Below are positions 1 through 8,462 of a stretch of 64,000 bases of DNA, piece by piece. A model generated the notes under the pieces. The model searched no databases and had not been told where the DNA came from. It was given only the letters and a program-made list of their open reading frames with translations. Where the stretch lies: the NCBI RefSeq assembly GCF_003952665.1, contig NZ_CP017946.1, positions 1,736,001 to 1,800,000 on the forward strand, read 5' to 3'. Positions within the stretch are counted from its first letter, which is position 1, and every line of letters begins with the position of its first letter. The position numbers and the translations under genes are program-made. This DNA comes from Bosea sp. Tri-49 (GTDB lineage Bacteria; Pseudomonadota; Alphaproteobacteria; Rhizobiales; Beijerinckiaceae).

Positions 1-461
1 AGTTCCTTTATGACTGGTTCGGTATCGTCCTGTCCTTCCGCTGGACGGGCGCGGCGCTCGCCTGCGCCGTGATGGGCTTTCCGCTGATGGTCAGGGCGAT
101 CCGGCTCTCGATCGAGGCGATCGACCGCAAGCTCGAGGATGCCGCGGGAACACTCGGTGCCGGGCCGTTCTGGGTGTTCCTGACGGTGACGCTGCCGCTC
201 GCTCTGCCCGGCATCCTCGCCGGCATGATCCTGTGCTTCGCCAAGGCGATGGGCGAGTTCGGCGCGACCATCACCTTCGTTTCCAACATCCCCGGCGAAA
301 CGCAGACCCTACCCTCGGCGATCTACACCTTCACCCAGGTACCCAACGGCGATGCCGGGGCGATGCGGCTGACCCTGATCTCGATCGCGATCTCGGTCGC
401 GGCGCTGTTCGCCTCGGAGTTTCTGGCGCGGCTGGTCGGCCGGCGGATCGCCGTCGAATGA
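1..461 (+). CDS. modB: Molybdate ABC transporter permease ModB (3' part)
   Basis: The gene enters from upstream and is read in the frame starting at base 3. The visible part is the C-terminal two thirds of a ModB-type inner-membrane permease. It has the EAA-type cytoplasmic loop that docks on the ATPase (EDAAGTLGAGPFWVFLTVTL) and the family-typical segment GEFGATITFVSNIPGETQTL. At least three hydrophobic segments remain. It would form the channel for molybdate or tungstate with ModA (not in the window) and ModC. The stop codon overlaps the modC start (ATGA), so the two are translationally coupled. The assignment is firm; only the N-terminus is missing. Confidence 0.95.
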   Translation, partial: FLYDWFGIVLSFRWTGAALACAVMGFPLMVRAIRLSIEAIDRKLEDAAGTLGAGPFWVFLTVTLPLALPGILAGMILCFAKAMGEFGATITFVSNIPGETQTLPSAIYTFTQVPNGDAGAMRLTLISIAISVAALFASEFLARLVGRRIAVE

Positions 462-1549
462 GCGCCGTCATCGAGGTTTCCATTGCGCATCGGCTGGGCG
501 CCTTCGCACTCGATGCCGCCTTCGCTTCGGACGGACGGCTGACGGCGCTGTTCGGCCGCTCGGGCTCGGGCAAGACCTCGCTCGTCAATGTGATCTCCGG
601 GCTGATCCGGCCGCAGGAAGGCCGTGTCGTCATCGACGGACGGGTGATGCTCGACAGCGCCGCCGGCATCTTCGTGCCGAAGCATCGGCGCCGCATCGGC
701 TATGTCTTCCAGGAGGCGCGGCTTTTCCCGCATCTCTCGGTGCGGCAGAACCTGCTCTATGGCCGCTGGTTCGCGCCAAAGATGGAGGACGGCGGCAGCA
801 AGCTCGATGACGTGCTCGACCTGCTCGGCATCGGCCATCTGCTGCAGCGGCAGCCGGGCGCGCTTTCCGGTGGCGAGAAGCAGCGCGTCGCGATCGGCCG
901 CGCCCTGCTGGCAAAGCCGCGCCTCCTCCTCATGGACGAACCACTCGCTTCGCTCGACGAGGAGCGCAAAGCCGAGATCCTGCCTTACATCGAACGCCTG
1001 CGCGACGGTTTCGGCATCCCGATCGTCTATGTCTCGCATTCGATCGCCGAGGTGGCCCGGCTCGCCACCCATCTCGTCATCCTCGACCAGGGCAAGGTCT
1101 CGATGAGCGGGCCTACCGCCGAATTGATGTCGCGCCCCGACGTGCCGATCCTCTCCACTTCGGCGGAGGCCGGCGCGATTCTCGACGCGCGCGTGCTGCG
1201 CCACGAGCCGGAGCACGGCCTGACGATCCTCGAGACCGCAGCCGGGCCGTTGCAGATCGCCCGGCGCAGGGTGCCGGAAGGAACGGCGCTGCGCGTGCGC
1301 ATCCTCGCCAGCGACGTGATGCTCAGCCTCAAGCCGCTCGAGGGGGTCAGCGCACTCAACATTCTGCCGGCACGTGTTTCAGCGATCGGCGATCGGCATG
1401 GCGCTGGTGGAGCGCTGGAAGTGAGGCTCGACTGCAATGGCGCCGGCCTGCTCGCCCGCCTCACCGTGAAATCAGCCGAGCAATTGCAGCTGAAGCCCGG
1501 CAGCCCAGTCTATGCGGTGATTAAGAGCGTCTCGATCGATACGCCGTGA
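458..1549 (+). CDS. modC: Molybdate ABC transporter ATP-binding protein ModC
   Basis: A 363-residue ATPase of the ModC type. Walker A (GRSGSGKT) lies near residues 33-40, the signature LSGGEKQRVAIGRAL follows, and the Walker B is LLLMDEPLASLDEE. After the nucleotide-binding domain there is a C-terminal extension from about residue 290 (SALNILPARVSAIG) that matches the Mop/TOBE molybdate-binding domain. I chose the ATG at 458 because it overlaps the modB stop and begins right before the family N-terminus; a longer open frame upstream is the shadow of modB. It energises molybdate import, needed for the molybdenum enzyme NasA encoded at 35078-37774. Confidence 0.96.
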   Translation: MSAVIEVSIAHRLGAFALDAAFASDGRLTALFGRSGSGKTSLVNVISGLIRPQEGRVVIDGRVMLDSAAGIFVPKHRRRIGYVFQEARLFPHLSVRQNLLYGRWFAPKMEDGGSKLDDVLDLLGIGHLLQRQPGALSGGEKQRVAIGRALLAKPRLLLMDEPLASLDEERKAEILPYIERLRDGFGIPIVYVSHSIAEVARLATHLVILDQGKVSMSGPTAELMSRPDVPILSTSAEAGAILDARVLRHEPEHGLTILETAAGPLQIARRRVPEGTALRVRILASDVMLSLKPLEGVSALNILPARVSAIGDRHGAGGALEVRLDCNGAGLLARLTVKSAEQLQLKPGSPVYAVIKSVSIDTP

Positions 1550-1571
1550 GGTCCGCTCGCGGTCGGCTCGT

Positions 1572-1660
1572 CGTCATTGCGAGCGCAGCGAAGCAATCCA
1601 GGGAGACGTAGAGCATTGCGGCCCTTGGATTGCTTCGTCGCTTTGCTCCTCGCAATGACG
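1572..1660. repeat. REP-like palindrome, family B
   Basis: The left half (CGTCATTGCGAGCGCAGCGA) and the right half (ending TCCTCGCAATGACG) are imperfect inverted copies, each followed inwards by AAGCAATCCA or its complement TGGATTGCTT. The element fills the gap between modC and the convergent ModE-type gene and could fold as a long hairpin. It resembles the short palindromic elements common between rhizobial genes. There is no coding capacity of note. Confidence 0.8.
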
Positions 1661-1680
1661 GGAGGCCAAAAGCCTCCGTC

Positions 1681-2055
1681 TCACGATCCGGTCGGCGAGA
1701 CTGCCGCGCGCAGCGCTGCAACCTCGGCGGCCCCTGCTTCCAGGGCCTTCGCCTCTATGGCGCGATAATTCGCGACGATCTCCCGGCCGAGCGCCGTCAG
1801 ATGGGCGCCGCCGCCCTTGGCGCCGCCGGGCTGGGCCTCGACCAGCGGCGCACGGAAGATGCGGTTGAGATCGTCGACCAGCAGCCAGGCGCGCCGATAG
1901 GACATCTTCATCGAGCGGCCGGCAGCGGAGATCGAGCCGGTCTCGCCGATAGCCTCCAGCAATTGCACCTTGCCCGGCCCGAGGCGTCCACCCGGCGTGA
2001 AGTCGAGCCGGAAGCTGAAGCGCGTCGCCGGCAAGGACTGGTCAGCCTTCGACAT
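1681..2055 (-). CDS. ModE-type N-terminal winged-helix regulator
   Basis: A 124-residue protein with the LysR-like winged helix of ModE: GPGKVQLLEAIGETGSISAA then GRSMKMSYRRAWLLVDDLNR, roughly residues 26-65. The wing contains a glycine-rich turn (GGAKGGGAHLT). The C-terminal Mop/TOBE domains that bind molybdate in Escherichia coli ModE are absent, so it is a single-domain form that may be molybdate-blind or may sense through a partner. It converges on modBC, which suggests regulation of the mod operon; that is inferred from position. Its own promoter faces the PNPOx-like gene downstream at 2083. Confidence 0.85.
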   Translation of the reverse strand: MSKADQSLPATRFSFRLDFTPGGRLGPGKVQLLEAIGETGSISAAGRSMKMSYRRAWLLVDDLNRIFRAPLVEAQPGGAKGGGAHLTALGREIVANYRAIEAKALEAGAAEVAALRAAVSPTGS

Positions 2056-2082
2056 AGCCCGCCCCTCCGCGGCAGCGCGCGC

Positions 2083-2718
2083 TCAGTAGAGCCGCGAGCG
2101 GTAGGCCTCTTCGAGATTGGCGTCGGCCTCGGCGGCATCGACCGCCCTGGTCTGCTCGGCGACGATGCGGCCGAGCGTCGGGAAGCTCGAGCGCTCGACC
2201 TGCGCCTCCTGAGCCCAGAGCTTCGAGCGGAGCAGCGCCTTGCCGCAATGGAAATAGGCCTCGTCGACCTCGACGATCAGGCCGAGCTTGGGCGCCTTCT
2301 CCTGCATGGCCATGGGCTCCAGCAGCGCGGCGTCCGTGGTCATCCGTGCCCTGCCATTGACGCGCAAAGTCTCGGTGATCCCCGGTACGAAGAAGACGAG
2401 ACCGACACCCGGCGAACTCAACACGTTCCGGAAGGAATCGATCCGGTTGTTGCCGCGCCTGTCAGGAATCAGCAGGGTTCGCTCGTCGAGCACCTCGACG
2501 AAGCCCGGCCCATCGCCGCGCGGGCTGGCATCCACCCCGCCCTCGCGGTCAGCGGTAGCCAGAACGAGAAAGGGCGAGAGCGCGATGAAGTCGCGGCAGA
2601 ACTTGTCGAGCCGGTCGAGCACCTTCTTCTGCACGACCAGCGACTCTTCGCCGACGATCGCGCGCAGCTGGGCTGCATCATCGACCGTGGTGCCGGGCTT
2701 CTCGCTGATCGCGCTCAT
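2083..2718 (-). CDS. Pyridoxamine 5'-phosphate oxidase family FMN-binding protein
   Basis: A 211-residue protein of the PNPOx-like split-barrel fold (MSMEG_1061 type). Typical stretches are FIALSPFLVLATADREGGVD, SPRGDGPGFV and RGNNRIDSFRN, followed by GVGLVFFVPGITETLRVNG. Such proteins bind FMN or F420-like cofactors and reduce varied substrates; the physiological substrate is unknown. The ATG at 2718 was chosen because GGAG lies seven bases before it; a longer open frame reaches 2799. The gene runs toward the ModE-type gene with a 27-base gap and could be co-transcribed with it. Confidence 0.85.
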   Translation of the reverse strand: MSAISEKPGTTVDDAAQLRAIVGEESLVVQKKVLDRLDKFCRDFIALSPFLVLATADREGGVDASPRGDGPGFVEVLDERTLLIPDRRGNNRIDSFRNVLSSPGVGLVFFVPGITETLRVNGRARMTTDAALLEPMAMQEKAPKLGLIVEVDEAYFHCGKALLRSKLWAQEAQVERSSFPTLGRIVAEQTRAVDAAEADANLEEAYRSRLY

Positions 2719-2801
2719 GTCATATCTCCAAAGGCATGCCGGCCCAGCCGGCGAAGCAGGCATAACATGGCTTCGAAATCGGTCGAAGCCTCGCCACAAC
2801 C

Positions 2802-3629
2802 TCAGGTGATGCGCCGGACACTGTCGGCGATCTCGTCCGGCTCGAACAGGCGCTTCCAGTCCGGCTTCAGGATCGTCTCCTTGCCGAAGACGATCGCCTT
2901 GTTGCAGGCGTCGGAAAACACGCCCTGGACCTCGCCGAAAGTGACCGCCGCCAGGATGTTCATGTGGCCAAGCAGAAAGTCGCGCGCCGCCTCGCGCGGC
3001 ACGCCGCGGGCGATTGCCTCCTCCATTGCCTCGCGCATCGCGTCGAGCAGCGTGGCGCAGACGGTTTCCGACAGTCCGGGCTCGAGGATCGCCATCTGCT
3101 CGACGGTGACGCGATGCGAGCGCATCACCGGCGCCCAGATCGCCCGCGCTACCTCCTCGCCAAGCGCGTAATGCGCCTCCGGACCCTGCATCAGCGCGTT
3201 GACGATGTGCTGCTTGGCGGCGATGCCGCCGAAATGATCGACGCGCGCATCGGGATCGGTCTCGTCGTTGAAGATCGGCGGATGGCAGGGGTGGGTGACG
3301 AAATAGGTGATGTCGGCACGCTCAGGCAGATGGCCGGCATGGGGCGCGGCGGCATCGAGGATGACGACGATAGTCCCGGCTGCCAGCTTCGGCACTAGGT
3401 TGGCCGCGACCGCGCCGACCGCGGTATCCGGCACCGCCAGGATCACGACCTCCGCCCCCTCGATAGCGGCATCCGGCTCGACGCAGGCCAGACCGAAGGC
3501 CTCGCGGATGCGTTCGCGCCCCGCGGAACTGATCTCGACATGACGGGTCTCAAAGCGCGAGCGAGCGAGATTGCGGCCGAGCCGCATGCCCATTTTGCCG
3601 CCGGCACCGAACAGTGCGACCACCGTCAT
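2802..3629 (-). CDS. NAD(P)-binding dehydrogenase with phosphogluconate dehydrogenase-type C-terminal domain
   Basis: A 275-residue oxidoreductase. The N-terminus is a Rossmann fold (MTVVALFGAGGKMGMRLGRN) and the middle has EGAEVVILAVPDTAVG. The second half, with THPCHPPIFNDET and the helical stretch around LLDAMREAMEEAIARGVPRE, looks like the phosphogluconate dehydrogenase C-terminal domain of the D-apionate oxidoisomerase (ApnO) type. That would fit sugar-acid catabolism, but the precise substrate cannot be read from sequence. ATG 3629 has GGAGGA upstream. It is divergent from the CoA-transferase gene, with a GntR-like palindrome in the shared promoter gap. Confidence 0.8.
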   Translation of the reverse strand: MTVVALFGAGGKMGMRLGRNLARSRFETRHVEISSAGRERIREAFGLACVEPDAAIEGAEVVILAVPDTAVGAVAANLVPKLAAGTIVVILDAAAPHAGHLPERADITYFVTHPCHPPIFNDETDPDARVDHFGGIAAKQHIVNALMQGPEAHYALGEEVARAIWAPVMRSHRVTVEQMAILEPGLSETVCATLLDAMREAMEEAIARGVPREAARDFLLGHMNILAAVTFGEVQGVFSDACNKAIVFGKETILKPDWKRLFEPDEIADSVRRIT

Positions 3630-3765
3630 CGTCTTCCTCCCGCGTCCGCGCGTCCGTTGCCGACGCTGTCCGGCAAGCTCGCAGGGCTTTCCGCCGGTCG
3701 TCAACGCCGCTGCCCTGCCCTTTGCGTGCGCCCGTTGTCCGGCTGACGCATGACCACCCTCCGAC

Positions 3766-3777
3766 CTTGCATGCAAG
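3766..3777. promoter_or_regulatory. Candidate GntR (FCD) operator 1
   Basis: Perfect 12-base palindrome CTTGCATGCAAG in the divergent promoter gap between the dehydrogenase (start 3629) and the CoA-transferase (start 3848). It resembles the palindromes at 7673-7690 and 9877-9891, which also sit before genes of this region. FCD-type GntR proteins usually bind short sites of the form TTG-TATACAA, so this is a reasonable operator; binding is inferred. Confidence 0.6.
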
Positions 3778-3847
3778 ATGGCAGTGAAGATTGACGCTTC
3801 GGGACGATGACGGGATAGTCGGCGCCCCGTCACGCTTCCGGATCATC

Positions 3848-5041
3848 ATGCCTCGCCCGACGCCGTCTACTGCCCTCGAACGCTTGCGCGTGCTCGATCT
3901 GACACGCGTGCGCGCTGGGCCGACCTGCGCTCGCATCTTCGCCGATTTCGGCGCCGACGTGATCAAGATCGAAAGCCCGCCGGGTGTCGATCCCAACGAG
4001 AACATGAGCGGGCCGCGGCATGGCTACGACATGCAGAACCTGCACCGGAACAAGCGCTCGCTGACGCTCAACCTCAAGAAGGAACCGGCCAAGGCGATCC
4101 TGCGCAAGCTGATCGCCGATGCCGACCTCTTGGTCGAGAACTTCCGGCCCGATGTGAAGGAGCGGCTCGGCCTAGATTTCGAGACGCTGCACGCGCTCAA
4201 TCCGCGCCTGATCCTGGTCTCGATCTCGGGCTTCGGCCAGAGCGGGCCCTATCGGCTGCGCGCCGGCTTCGACCAGATTGCACAAGGGATGGGTGGGATG
4301 ATGTCGGTCACCGGCCTGCCCGGCCAAGGGCCGGTGCGCGCCGGCATCGCCGTCGCCGATTCCGCCGCCGGACTCTATGGTGCGATCGGCGCGCTGGTGG
4401 CGCTGCAGGAACGCGCCGTCTCGGGCAAGGGGCAATGGGTACAGACCTCGCTGCTCGAGGCCCAGATCGGCATGATGGATTTCCAGGTCGCGCGCTATCT
4501 GGTCGAGGGCAAGGTGCCGCCGCAGGCCGGCAACGACCACCCCTATGCTACGCCGATGGGCGTCTATGCGACGCGCGACGGCCATATCAATCTCGGTGTC
4601 GGCGCCGAAGGGCACTGGCGTTCCTTTTGCGGCGTGCTCGGCCAGCCGGAGCTCGCGATCGATCCGCGTTATGACAACATGGAGAAGCGCTTCGCGGCGC
4701 GGCCTGAACTGCGCGTCCTGCTCGAGGAGATCATGACCAAGCAGGACAGCGCCTACTGGCTCGACGCTTGCGAGAAGGGTTCCGTGCCGGCCGGGCCGAT
4801 CTATGCGGTCGATGCCGTCTTCGACGACCCGCAGGTCCAGCATCTCGGCATCGCGCAGCCAGTCCACCATCCCAAGCTCGGCGACATCCGTGTCGTCGGC
4901 GAGCCGGTCAGCCTGTCGCGCACGCCGGCCAGCATCGCGACGCCGACGCCGGACGCCGGCGACCACAATCACGAAATCCTCACCGAGCTCGGCTTCGACG
5001 AGGCGGCCATCGCCGGCCTCAAGGCCGAAGGCGCGATCTGA
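3848..5041 (+). CDS. CaiB/BaiF (class III) CoA-transferase
   Basis: A 397-residue family III CoA-transferase. The N-terminus LRVLDLTRVRAGPTCARIFA, then DFGADVIKIESP, is the family hallmark, and the catalytic aspartate region is expected near LLVENFRPDVKERLGLDFET. The segment ISGFGQSGPYRLRAGFD and the glycine-rich loop GGMMSVTGLPGQ are also typical. It would move CoA between a carboxylic acid and an acyl-CoA donor in the cytosol, activating a substrate for the enoyl-CoA hydratase encoded 10 bases downstream. The substrate is unknown. The ATG at 3848 fits the family N-terminus. Confidence 0.92.
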   Translation: MPRPTPSTALERLRVLDLTRVRAGPTCARIFADFGADVIKIESPPGVDPNENMSGPRHGYDMQNLHRNKRSLTLNLKKEPAKAILRKLIADADLLVENFRPDVKERLGLDFETLHALNPRLILVSISGFGQSGPYRLRAGFDQIAQGMGGMMSVTGLPGQGPVRAGIAVADSAAGLYGAIGALVALQERAVSGKGQWVQTSLLEAQIGMMDFQVARYLVEGKVPPQAGNDHPYATPMGVYATRDGHINLGVGAEGHWRSFCGVLGQPELAIDPRYDNMEKRFAARPELRVLLEEIMTKQDSAYWLDACEKGSVPAGPIYAVDAVFDDPQVQHLGIAQPVHHPKLGDIRVVGEPVSLSRTPASIATPTPDAGDHNHEILTELGFDEAAIAGLKAEGAI

Positions 5042-5051
5042 AAGGCATCCA

Positions 5052-5834
5052 ATGAACGACGAGATCCTCTACGACGTCGCCGACGGGGTCGGCACGGTCA
5101 CGCTCAACCGGCCGCAGGCACGCAATGCGCTGACCTTCGCCATGTATGAGGGATTGGCCAAGATCCTCGGCAATCCCGAGAAGCACGGCGCGCCGAAAGT
5201 GTTCGTCGTCACCGGCGCTGGCGAAAAAGCCTTCGCCGCCGGCACCGACATCTCCCAGTTCCGTGAGTTCAAGACGGCGGAAGACGCGCTCGCCTACGAG
5301 AACCGGATCGAGCGGGTGATCACGTCGATCGAAAGCTGCCCGGTGCCGACGATCGCGGCGATCGCTGGCGCGGTCACCGGCGGCGGCGCGGCGATCGCCT
5401 GCGCCTGCGACCTCAGAATCGCGACGCAATCGGCCCGCTTCGGCTTCCCGGTGGCGCGCACGCTCGGCAACTGCCTGTCGATGGCGAATTATGCCCGCCT
5501 CGCCAGCCTGCTCGGTCCGGCCCGCGTCAAGGACGTCATTTTCACCGCGCGGCTGGTCGAGGCCGAGGAAGGCCATCGCATCGGCCTCTACAACGAACTC
5601 GTCGCCGACCATGCGGCGCTGATGGCGCGGGTGAAGGAACTGGCCGAGACGATCCGCGGCCATGCGCCATTGACGATGCGCGCCACCAAGGAGGCGCTGC
5701 GCCGGCTGACCCAGGCGGCGAGTGCCGATGTCGACGGCGATGACCTCGTCACCCTCTGCTACACCAGCGCCGATTTCCGCGAGGGCATGGAAGCCTTCCT
5801 CGGCAAGCGCACGCCGAACTGGCAGGGCAAATGA
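5052..5834 (+). CDS. Enoyl-CoA hydratase/isomerase family protein
   Basis: A 260-residue crotonase-fold protein. It opens with VADGVGTVTLNRPQARNALT and carries the oxyanion-hole segments GEKAFAAGTDISQF and AIAGAVTGGGAAIACACDLR. In the typical hydratase the second glutamate lies in the region following ARTLGNCLSMANYARL; here that region has no clear catalytic glutamate, so hydratase, isomerase or hydrolase chemistry all remain possible. It lies between the CoA-transferase and the beta-hydroxyacid dehydrogenase (four-base overlap with the latter), so the three look like one acyl-CoA pathway operon. Confidence 0.9.
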   Translation: MNDEILYDVADGVGTVTLNRPQARNALTFAMYEGLAKILGNPEKHGAPKVFVVTGAGEKAFAAGTDISQFREFKTAEDALAYENRIERVITSIESCPVPTIAAIAGAVTGGGAAIACACDLRIATQSARFGFPVARTLGNCLSMANYARLASLLGPARVKDVIFTARLVEAEEGHRIGLYNELVADHAALMARVKELAETIRGHAPLTMRATKEALRRLTQAASADVDGDDLVTLCYTSADFREGMEAFLGKRTPNWQGK

Positions 5835-6712
5835 GCCAGACCATCGGCTTCATCGGCCTCGGGCTGATGGGCGCGGGCTTCTGCAAGCGCCTGCTCGCGA
5901 CCGGCCGCACCGTCGTCGGCTACGATCTCGACCCGGCACGGCGGGCCGAAGCCGACGCGCTCGGCGTCGCCCTCGCCGCCTCACCGGCCGAGGTCGCCGA
6001 GCGTGCCAATCCCGTCTGCATCGCGGTGACCACCACCAAGGCGGTGCAGGCGGTGGTTAGCGGCGAAGGCGGCATCCTCTCGGCGAAGCCGCAATCCGGC
6101 GCGATCGTCATCGACTTCTCGACGACCGAGATCGGCGTGACCAAAGCACTCGCCGCCGCGCTGGCGGAGGCTGGCATCGGCTTCATCGACGCGCCAGTGT
6201 CAGGCGGGCCGCCGGCAGCGGAAGCCGGCAAGCTCGCGATCATGGCCGGCGGCTCGCCGGAAGCGATCAAGGCGGTGCGGCCATTGGCCGAAAGCCTCGG
6301 CCTCTTCACCCATATGGGCGCGGTCGGCGCCGGCCAGGCGACCAAGCTGGTCAACCAGGCGCTGTGCCTGACCAACTATGTCGTGGTGGCGGAATCGCTG
6401 CGGCTTGCCGAGGCCTATGGCGTCGACGCCGACAAGATCCCGGCGGCGCTGGCCCCCGGCCTCGGTAATTCGGCGGTACTGCAGGCGATGATGCCGCGCA
6501 TGGTCGCGCGCGACTTCACGCCGAAGGGCTATGCCAGGCAGGTGCTGAAGGACCTCGAAATGCTGATGGAGGCCGGGCGCGAGCAGCACCTTGCCATGCC
6601 GATGGTCGCCCAGGCGACGACGCTCTACCGGATGCTGGTCGCGCAGGGCCATAGCGAGCTCGACGCGATCGCGGTGCTGAAGGTGCTGCCGGAGGCTGGG
6701 CAGGCACACTGA
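5831..6712 (+). CDS. Beta-hydroxyacid dehydrogenase family NAD(P)-dependent oxidoreductase
   Basis: A 293-residue enzyme of the 3-hydroxyisobutyrate dehydrogenase/tartronate semialdehyde reductase/L-threonate dehydrogenase family. The NAD(P) motif is IGFIGLGLMGAGFCKRL at the N-terminus. The substrate-binding motif is DAPVSGGPPAAEAGKLAIMA, and the catalytic lysine lies in GAGQATKLVNQALCL. The reaction is oxidation of a beta-hydroxyacid or reduction of a semialdehyde; the exact acid is unknown. The ATG overlaps the hydratase stop (ATGA), so the genes are translationally coupled. Confidence 0.9.
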   Translation: MSQTIGFIGLGLMGAGFCKRLLATGRTVVGYDLDPARRAEADALGVALAASPAEVAERANPVCIAVTTTKAVQAVVSGEGGILSAKPQSGAIVIDFSTTEIGVTKALAAALAEAGIGFIDAPVSGGPPAAEAGKLAIMAGGSPEAIKAVRPLAESLGLFTHMGAVGAGQATKLVNQALCLTNYVVVAESLRLAEAYGVDADKIPAALAPGLGNSAVLQAMMPRMVARDFTPKGYARQVLKDLEMLMEAGREQHLAMPMVAQATTLYRMLVAQGHSELDAIAVLKVLPEAGQAH

Positions 6713-6737
6713 TTGATCGGCGTGCGAACGCCCTCTC

Positions 6738-6884
6738 CGTCTTTCCGGGGCGCTGCGCAGCAGCGAGCCCGGAACCCAGAACCGATGCCGTATCCGGAAA
6801 TGCAGACCGACCGCCGCGCTTCAACTCGCAAGCACATCGGTTCTGGATTCCGGGCTCAGGCCTGCGGCCTGCCCCGGAAAGACG
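6738..6884. repeat. REP-like palindrome, family C
   Basis: The left arm (CGTCTTTCCGGGGCGCTGCG with GAGCCCGGAACCCAGAACCG) and the right arm (ATCGGTTCTGGATTCCGGGC, ending GCCCCGGAAAGACG) are imperfect inverted copies around a central spacer of about 50 bases. It fills the gap between the convergent dehydrogenase and GntR genes and has no credible gene. Its sequence differs from the repeat at 1572 and from the pair at 13876 and 24379. Confidence 0.8.
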
Positions 6885-6898
6885 ATGGCGCGATGGTC

Positions 6899-7633
6899 TC
6901 AGCGCCCCTGCGCAGTCGTCCCCTTGTCTTTCAGTGCCGCGACCAGACCCGACAGCCCGTTGCGGACGTGCTCGCGGAGGCGCTGGCTCGCCAGCGCGGC
7001 GTCGCCAGCGGTCAGCGCAGCCAGGATCTGCTCGTGCTCCTGGATCGCCATTTTCCAGCGCTTCGGCCAAAGGTTCGACGAATAGCGGGCACGATCGACC
7101 CTCAGTGCCAGCAGCTCCCAGATCCAGAGCAGGACGGGATTGCCGGAGAGTTCGACGATGCGGCGATGGAAGGCCTTGTTGGCCTCGAAATAGCCCGGCA
7201 GCTCGTCGCGGGTGTGATGCAGCATCATCCGGTAGTGCAGCATGCCGATCTCGGCGACGGCCTCGTCGGTGGCCCGCGCCGCGGCGAGCTCGCCGGCCAA
7301 TCCCTCGATCGTCGAGACGACATCGATCAGCGCCTCGATCTCGCCGACGTCGAGCTCGGCAACCACTGAAGACTTGTTCGGCAGCGCGCGTAGCAGACCA
7401 TCCTGGGTCAGCGTCTTGATCGCCTCGCGCACCGGCGTGCGCGAGACGCCAAGTTGCAGGCAGAGCTCGCGCTCATTCAGTTTCGCGCCCGGCGCCAGTG
7501 CCCCCGTGACGATCAGATTGCGCAATTGCGCGACGGTGCTGCCGTGCAGGGCGCCCTTGCGCCGCCCCGGCTCGGGCTGCGGAACCTTGGCGAGAAGCGC
7601 TGCGAGCGGGGTCGTGTCGGCCGGACTATCCAT
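6899..7633 (-). CDS. GntR family transcriptional regulator, FCD (FadR-like) subgroup
   Basis: A 244-residue regulator. The N-terminal winged helix covers about residues 28-95 (TVAQLRNLIVTGALAPGAKL, then LGVSRTPVREAIKTLTQDGL). The all-helical FCD ligand domain follows, with likely metal ligands in the stretch around EIGMLHYRMMLHHTRDELPG and in FHRRIVELSGN. FCD domains usually bind an organic acid with a metal ion. It is divergent from the cyclase gene, and the gap holds a palindrome (7673-7690) similar to two others in the region, so it probably represses the surrounding acid-catabolic operons and itself. Confidence 0.92.
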   Translation of the reverse strand: MDSPADTTPLAALLAKVPQPEPGRRKGALHGSTVAQLRNLIVTGALAPGAKLNERELCLQLGVSRTPVREAIKTLTQDGLLRALPNKSSVVAELDVGEIEALIDVVSTIEGLAGELAAARATDEAVAEIGMLHYRMMLHHTRDELPGYFEANKAFHRRIVELSGNPVLLWIWELLALRVDRARYSSNLWPKRWKMAIQEHEQILAALTAGDAALASQRLREHVRNGLSGLVAALKDKGTTAQGR

Positions 7634-7672
7634 GACGCTCTGTATATCGCGCGGCCGGCTCGCTGTCGAAAA

Positions 7673-7690
7673 ATTCTTGCATACAAGAAT
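7673..7690. promoter_or_regulatory. Candidate GntR (FCD) operator 2
   Basis: Inverted repeat ATTCTTG-CATA-CAAGAAT with seven-base perfect arms in the divergent gap between the GntR gene (start 7633) and the cyclase (start 7753). Its core CTTGCATACAAG differs by one base from the palindrome at 3766-3777 (CTTGCATGCAAG). This position suits autoregulation together with control of the cyclase operon. The function is inferred from sequence and location. Confidence 0.7.
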
Positions 7691-7752
7691 TCAGACACCT
7701 AGAACGGAGCCGCCGGCTAGCCGGCATCCCTTTCCGCAATCCGGGCAGCGCC

Positions 7753-8424
7753 ATGCATATCGTCGACCTTTCCATGCCGATCGCGCCGCATTTCCGCTGG
7801 CCGGTGGAGCTTTCGATCAAGGGCGACATCGCGGCGGGCGACCAGTTCCGGGTCTCGAAGATCAACGGCCCCTGCCATGGCTTCTCGCATGTGGATGCGC
7901 CCGCCCACTTCGTCGCCGGGGCGCCGACGATCGAGGCGACGCCGCTTCGCCAGGTGGTCGGCCCCTGCCGCGTGCTCGACCTCAGCGGGCGCCCGGCCAA
8001 CGAGCCGATCGGGCCCGACCATCTCGCCGCCGCCGATCCCGGCGGGGCCGATAGCGAGATCCTGCTACTCGCAACCCAATGGAACGACCGGCGCGACTAC
8101 CAGGACAGGAGCTTCTGGACGCAGGCGCCCTGGCTGACGCTGGAGGCGGCGCAGTGGCTGGCGGAACGCAAGCCGAGCGCCGTCGCCTTCGACTTCCCGC
8201 AGGACTATCCGATCCGCCTCCTGCTCGAAGGCAAAGAAGTGCCCAAGCCCGAGCATGTCACCCACGATGTCCTGCTCAGCCATGGCGTCACCCTGATCGA
8301 ATACGTCGTCAACACCAGCAAGCTCACGGCACCGCGCAACCTGTTCTCGGCCGCGCCGCTGCTGATCCCGAACGCCGACGGTGCCCCTGCCCGCATCTAC
8401 GCCATCGAGAGCCTGGCCGTCTGA
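7753..8424 (+). CDS. Cyclase family protein (kynurenine formamidase-like metal hydrolase)
   Basis: A 223-residue protein of the cyclase family (PF04199). The metal-binding motif HxxxHxDxPxH is seen as CHGFSHVDAPAHFVAG near residues 40-54. Family members hydrolyse amides or lactones (KynB, isatin hydrolase) with a divalent metal. SKINGPCH before the motif and LLLATQWNDRRDYQDRSFW in the middle are consistent. It is the first gene after the GntR operator and probably shares an operon with the downstream SAF-domain oxidoreductase; it may open a lactone or cleave an amide in that pathway. Confidence 0.88.
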   Translation: MHIVDLSMPIAPHFRWPVELSIKGDIAAGDQFRVSKINGPCHGFSHVDAPAHFVAGAPTIEATPLRQVVGPCRVLDLSGRPANEPIGPDHLAAADPGGADSEILLLATQWNDRRDYQDRSFWTQAPWLTLEAAQWLAERKPSAVAFDFPQDYPIRLLLEGKEVPKPEHVTHDVLLSHGVTLIEYVVNTSKLTAPRNLFSAAPLLIPNADGAPARIYAIESLAV

Positions 8425-8462
8425 CGGCCGCCGCCCTGCCCTCTTCATCGAAAGCGACCCTA

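Noticed and set aside
1630..3171. A 513-codon open frame on the plus strand
   Set aside because: It runs antisense through the ModE, PNPOx and dehydrogenase genes, which all show clear family motifs.
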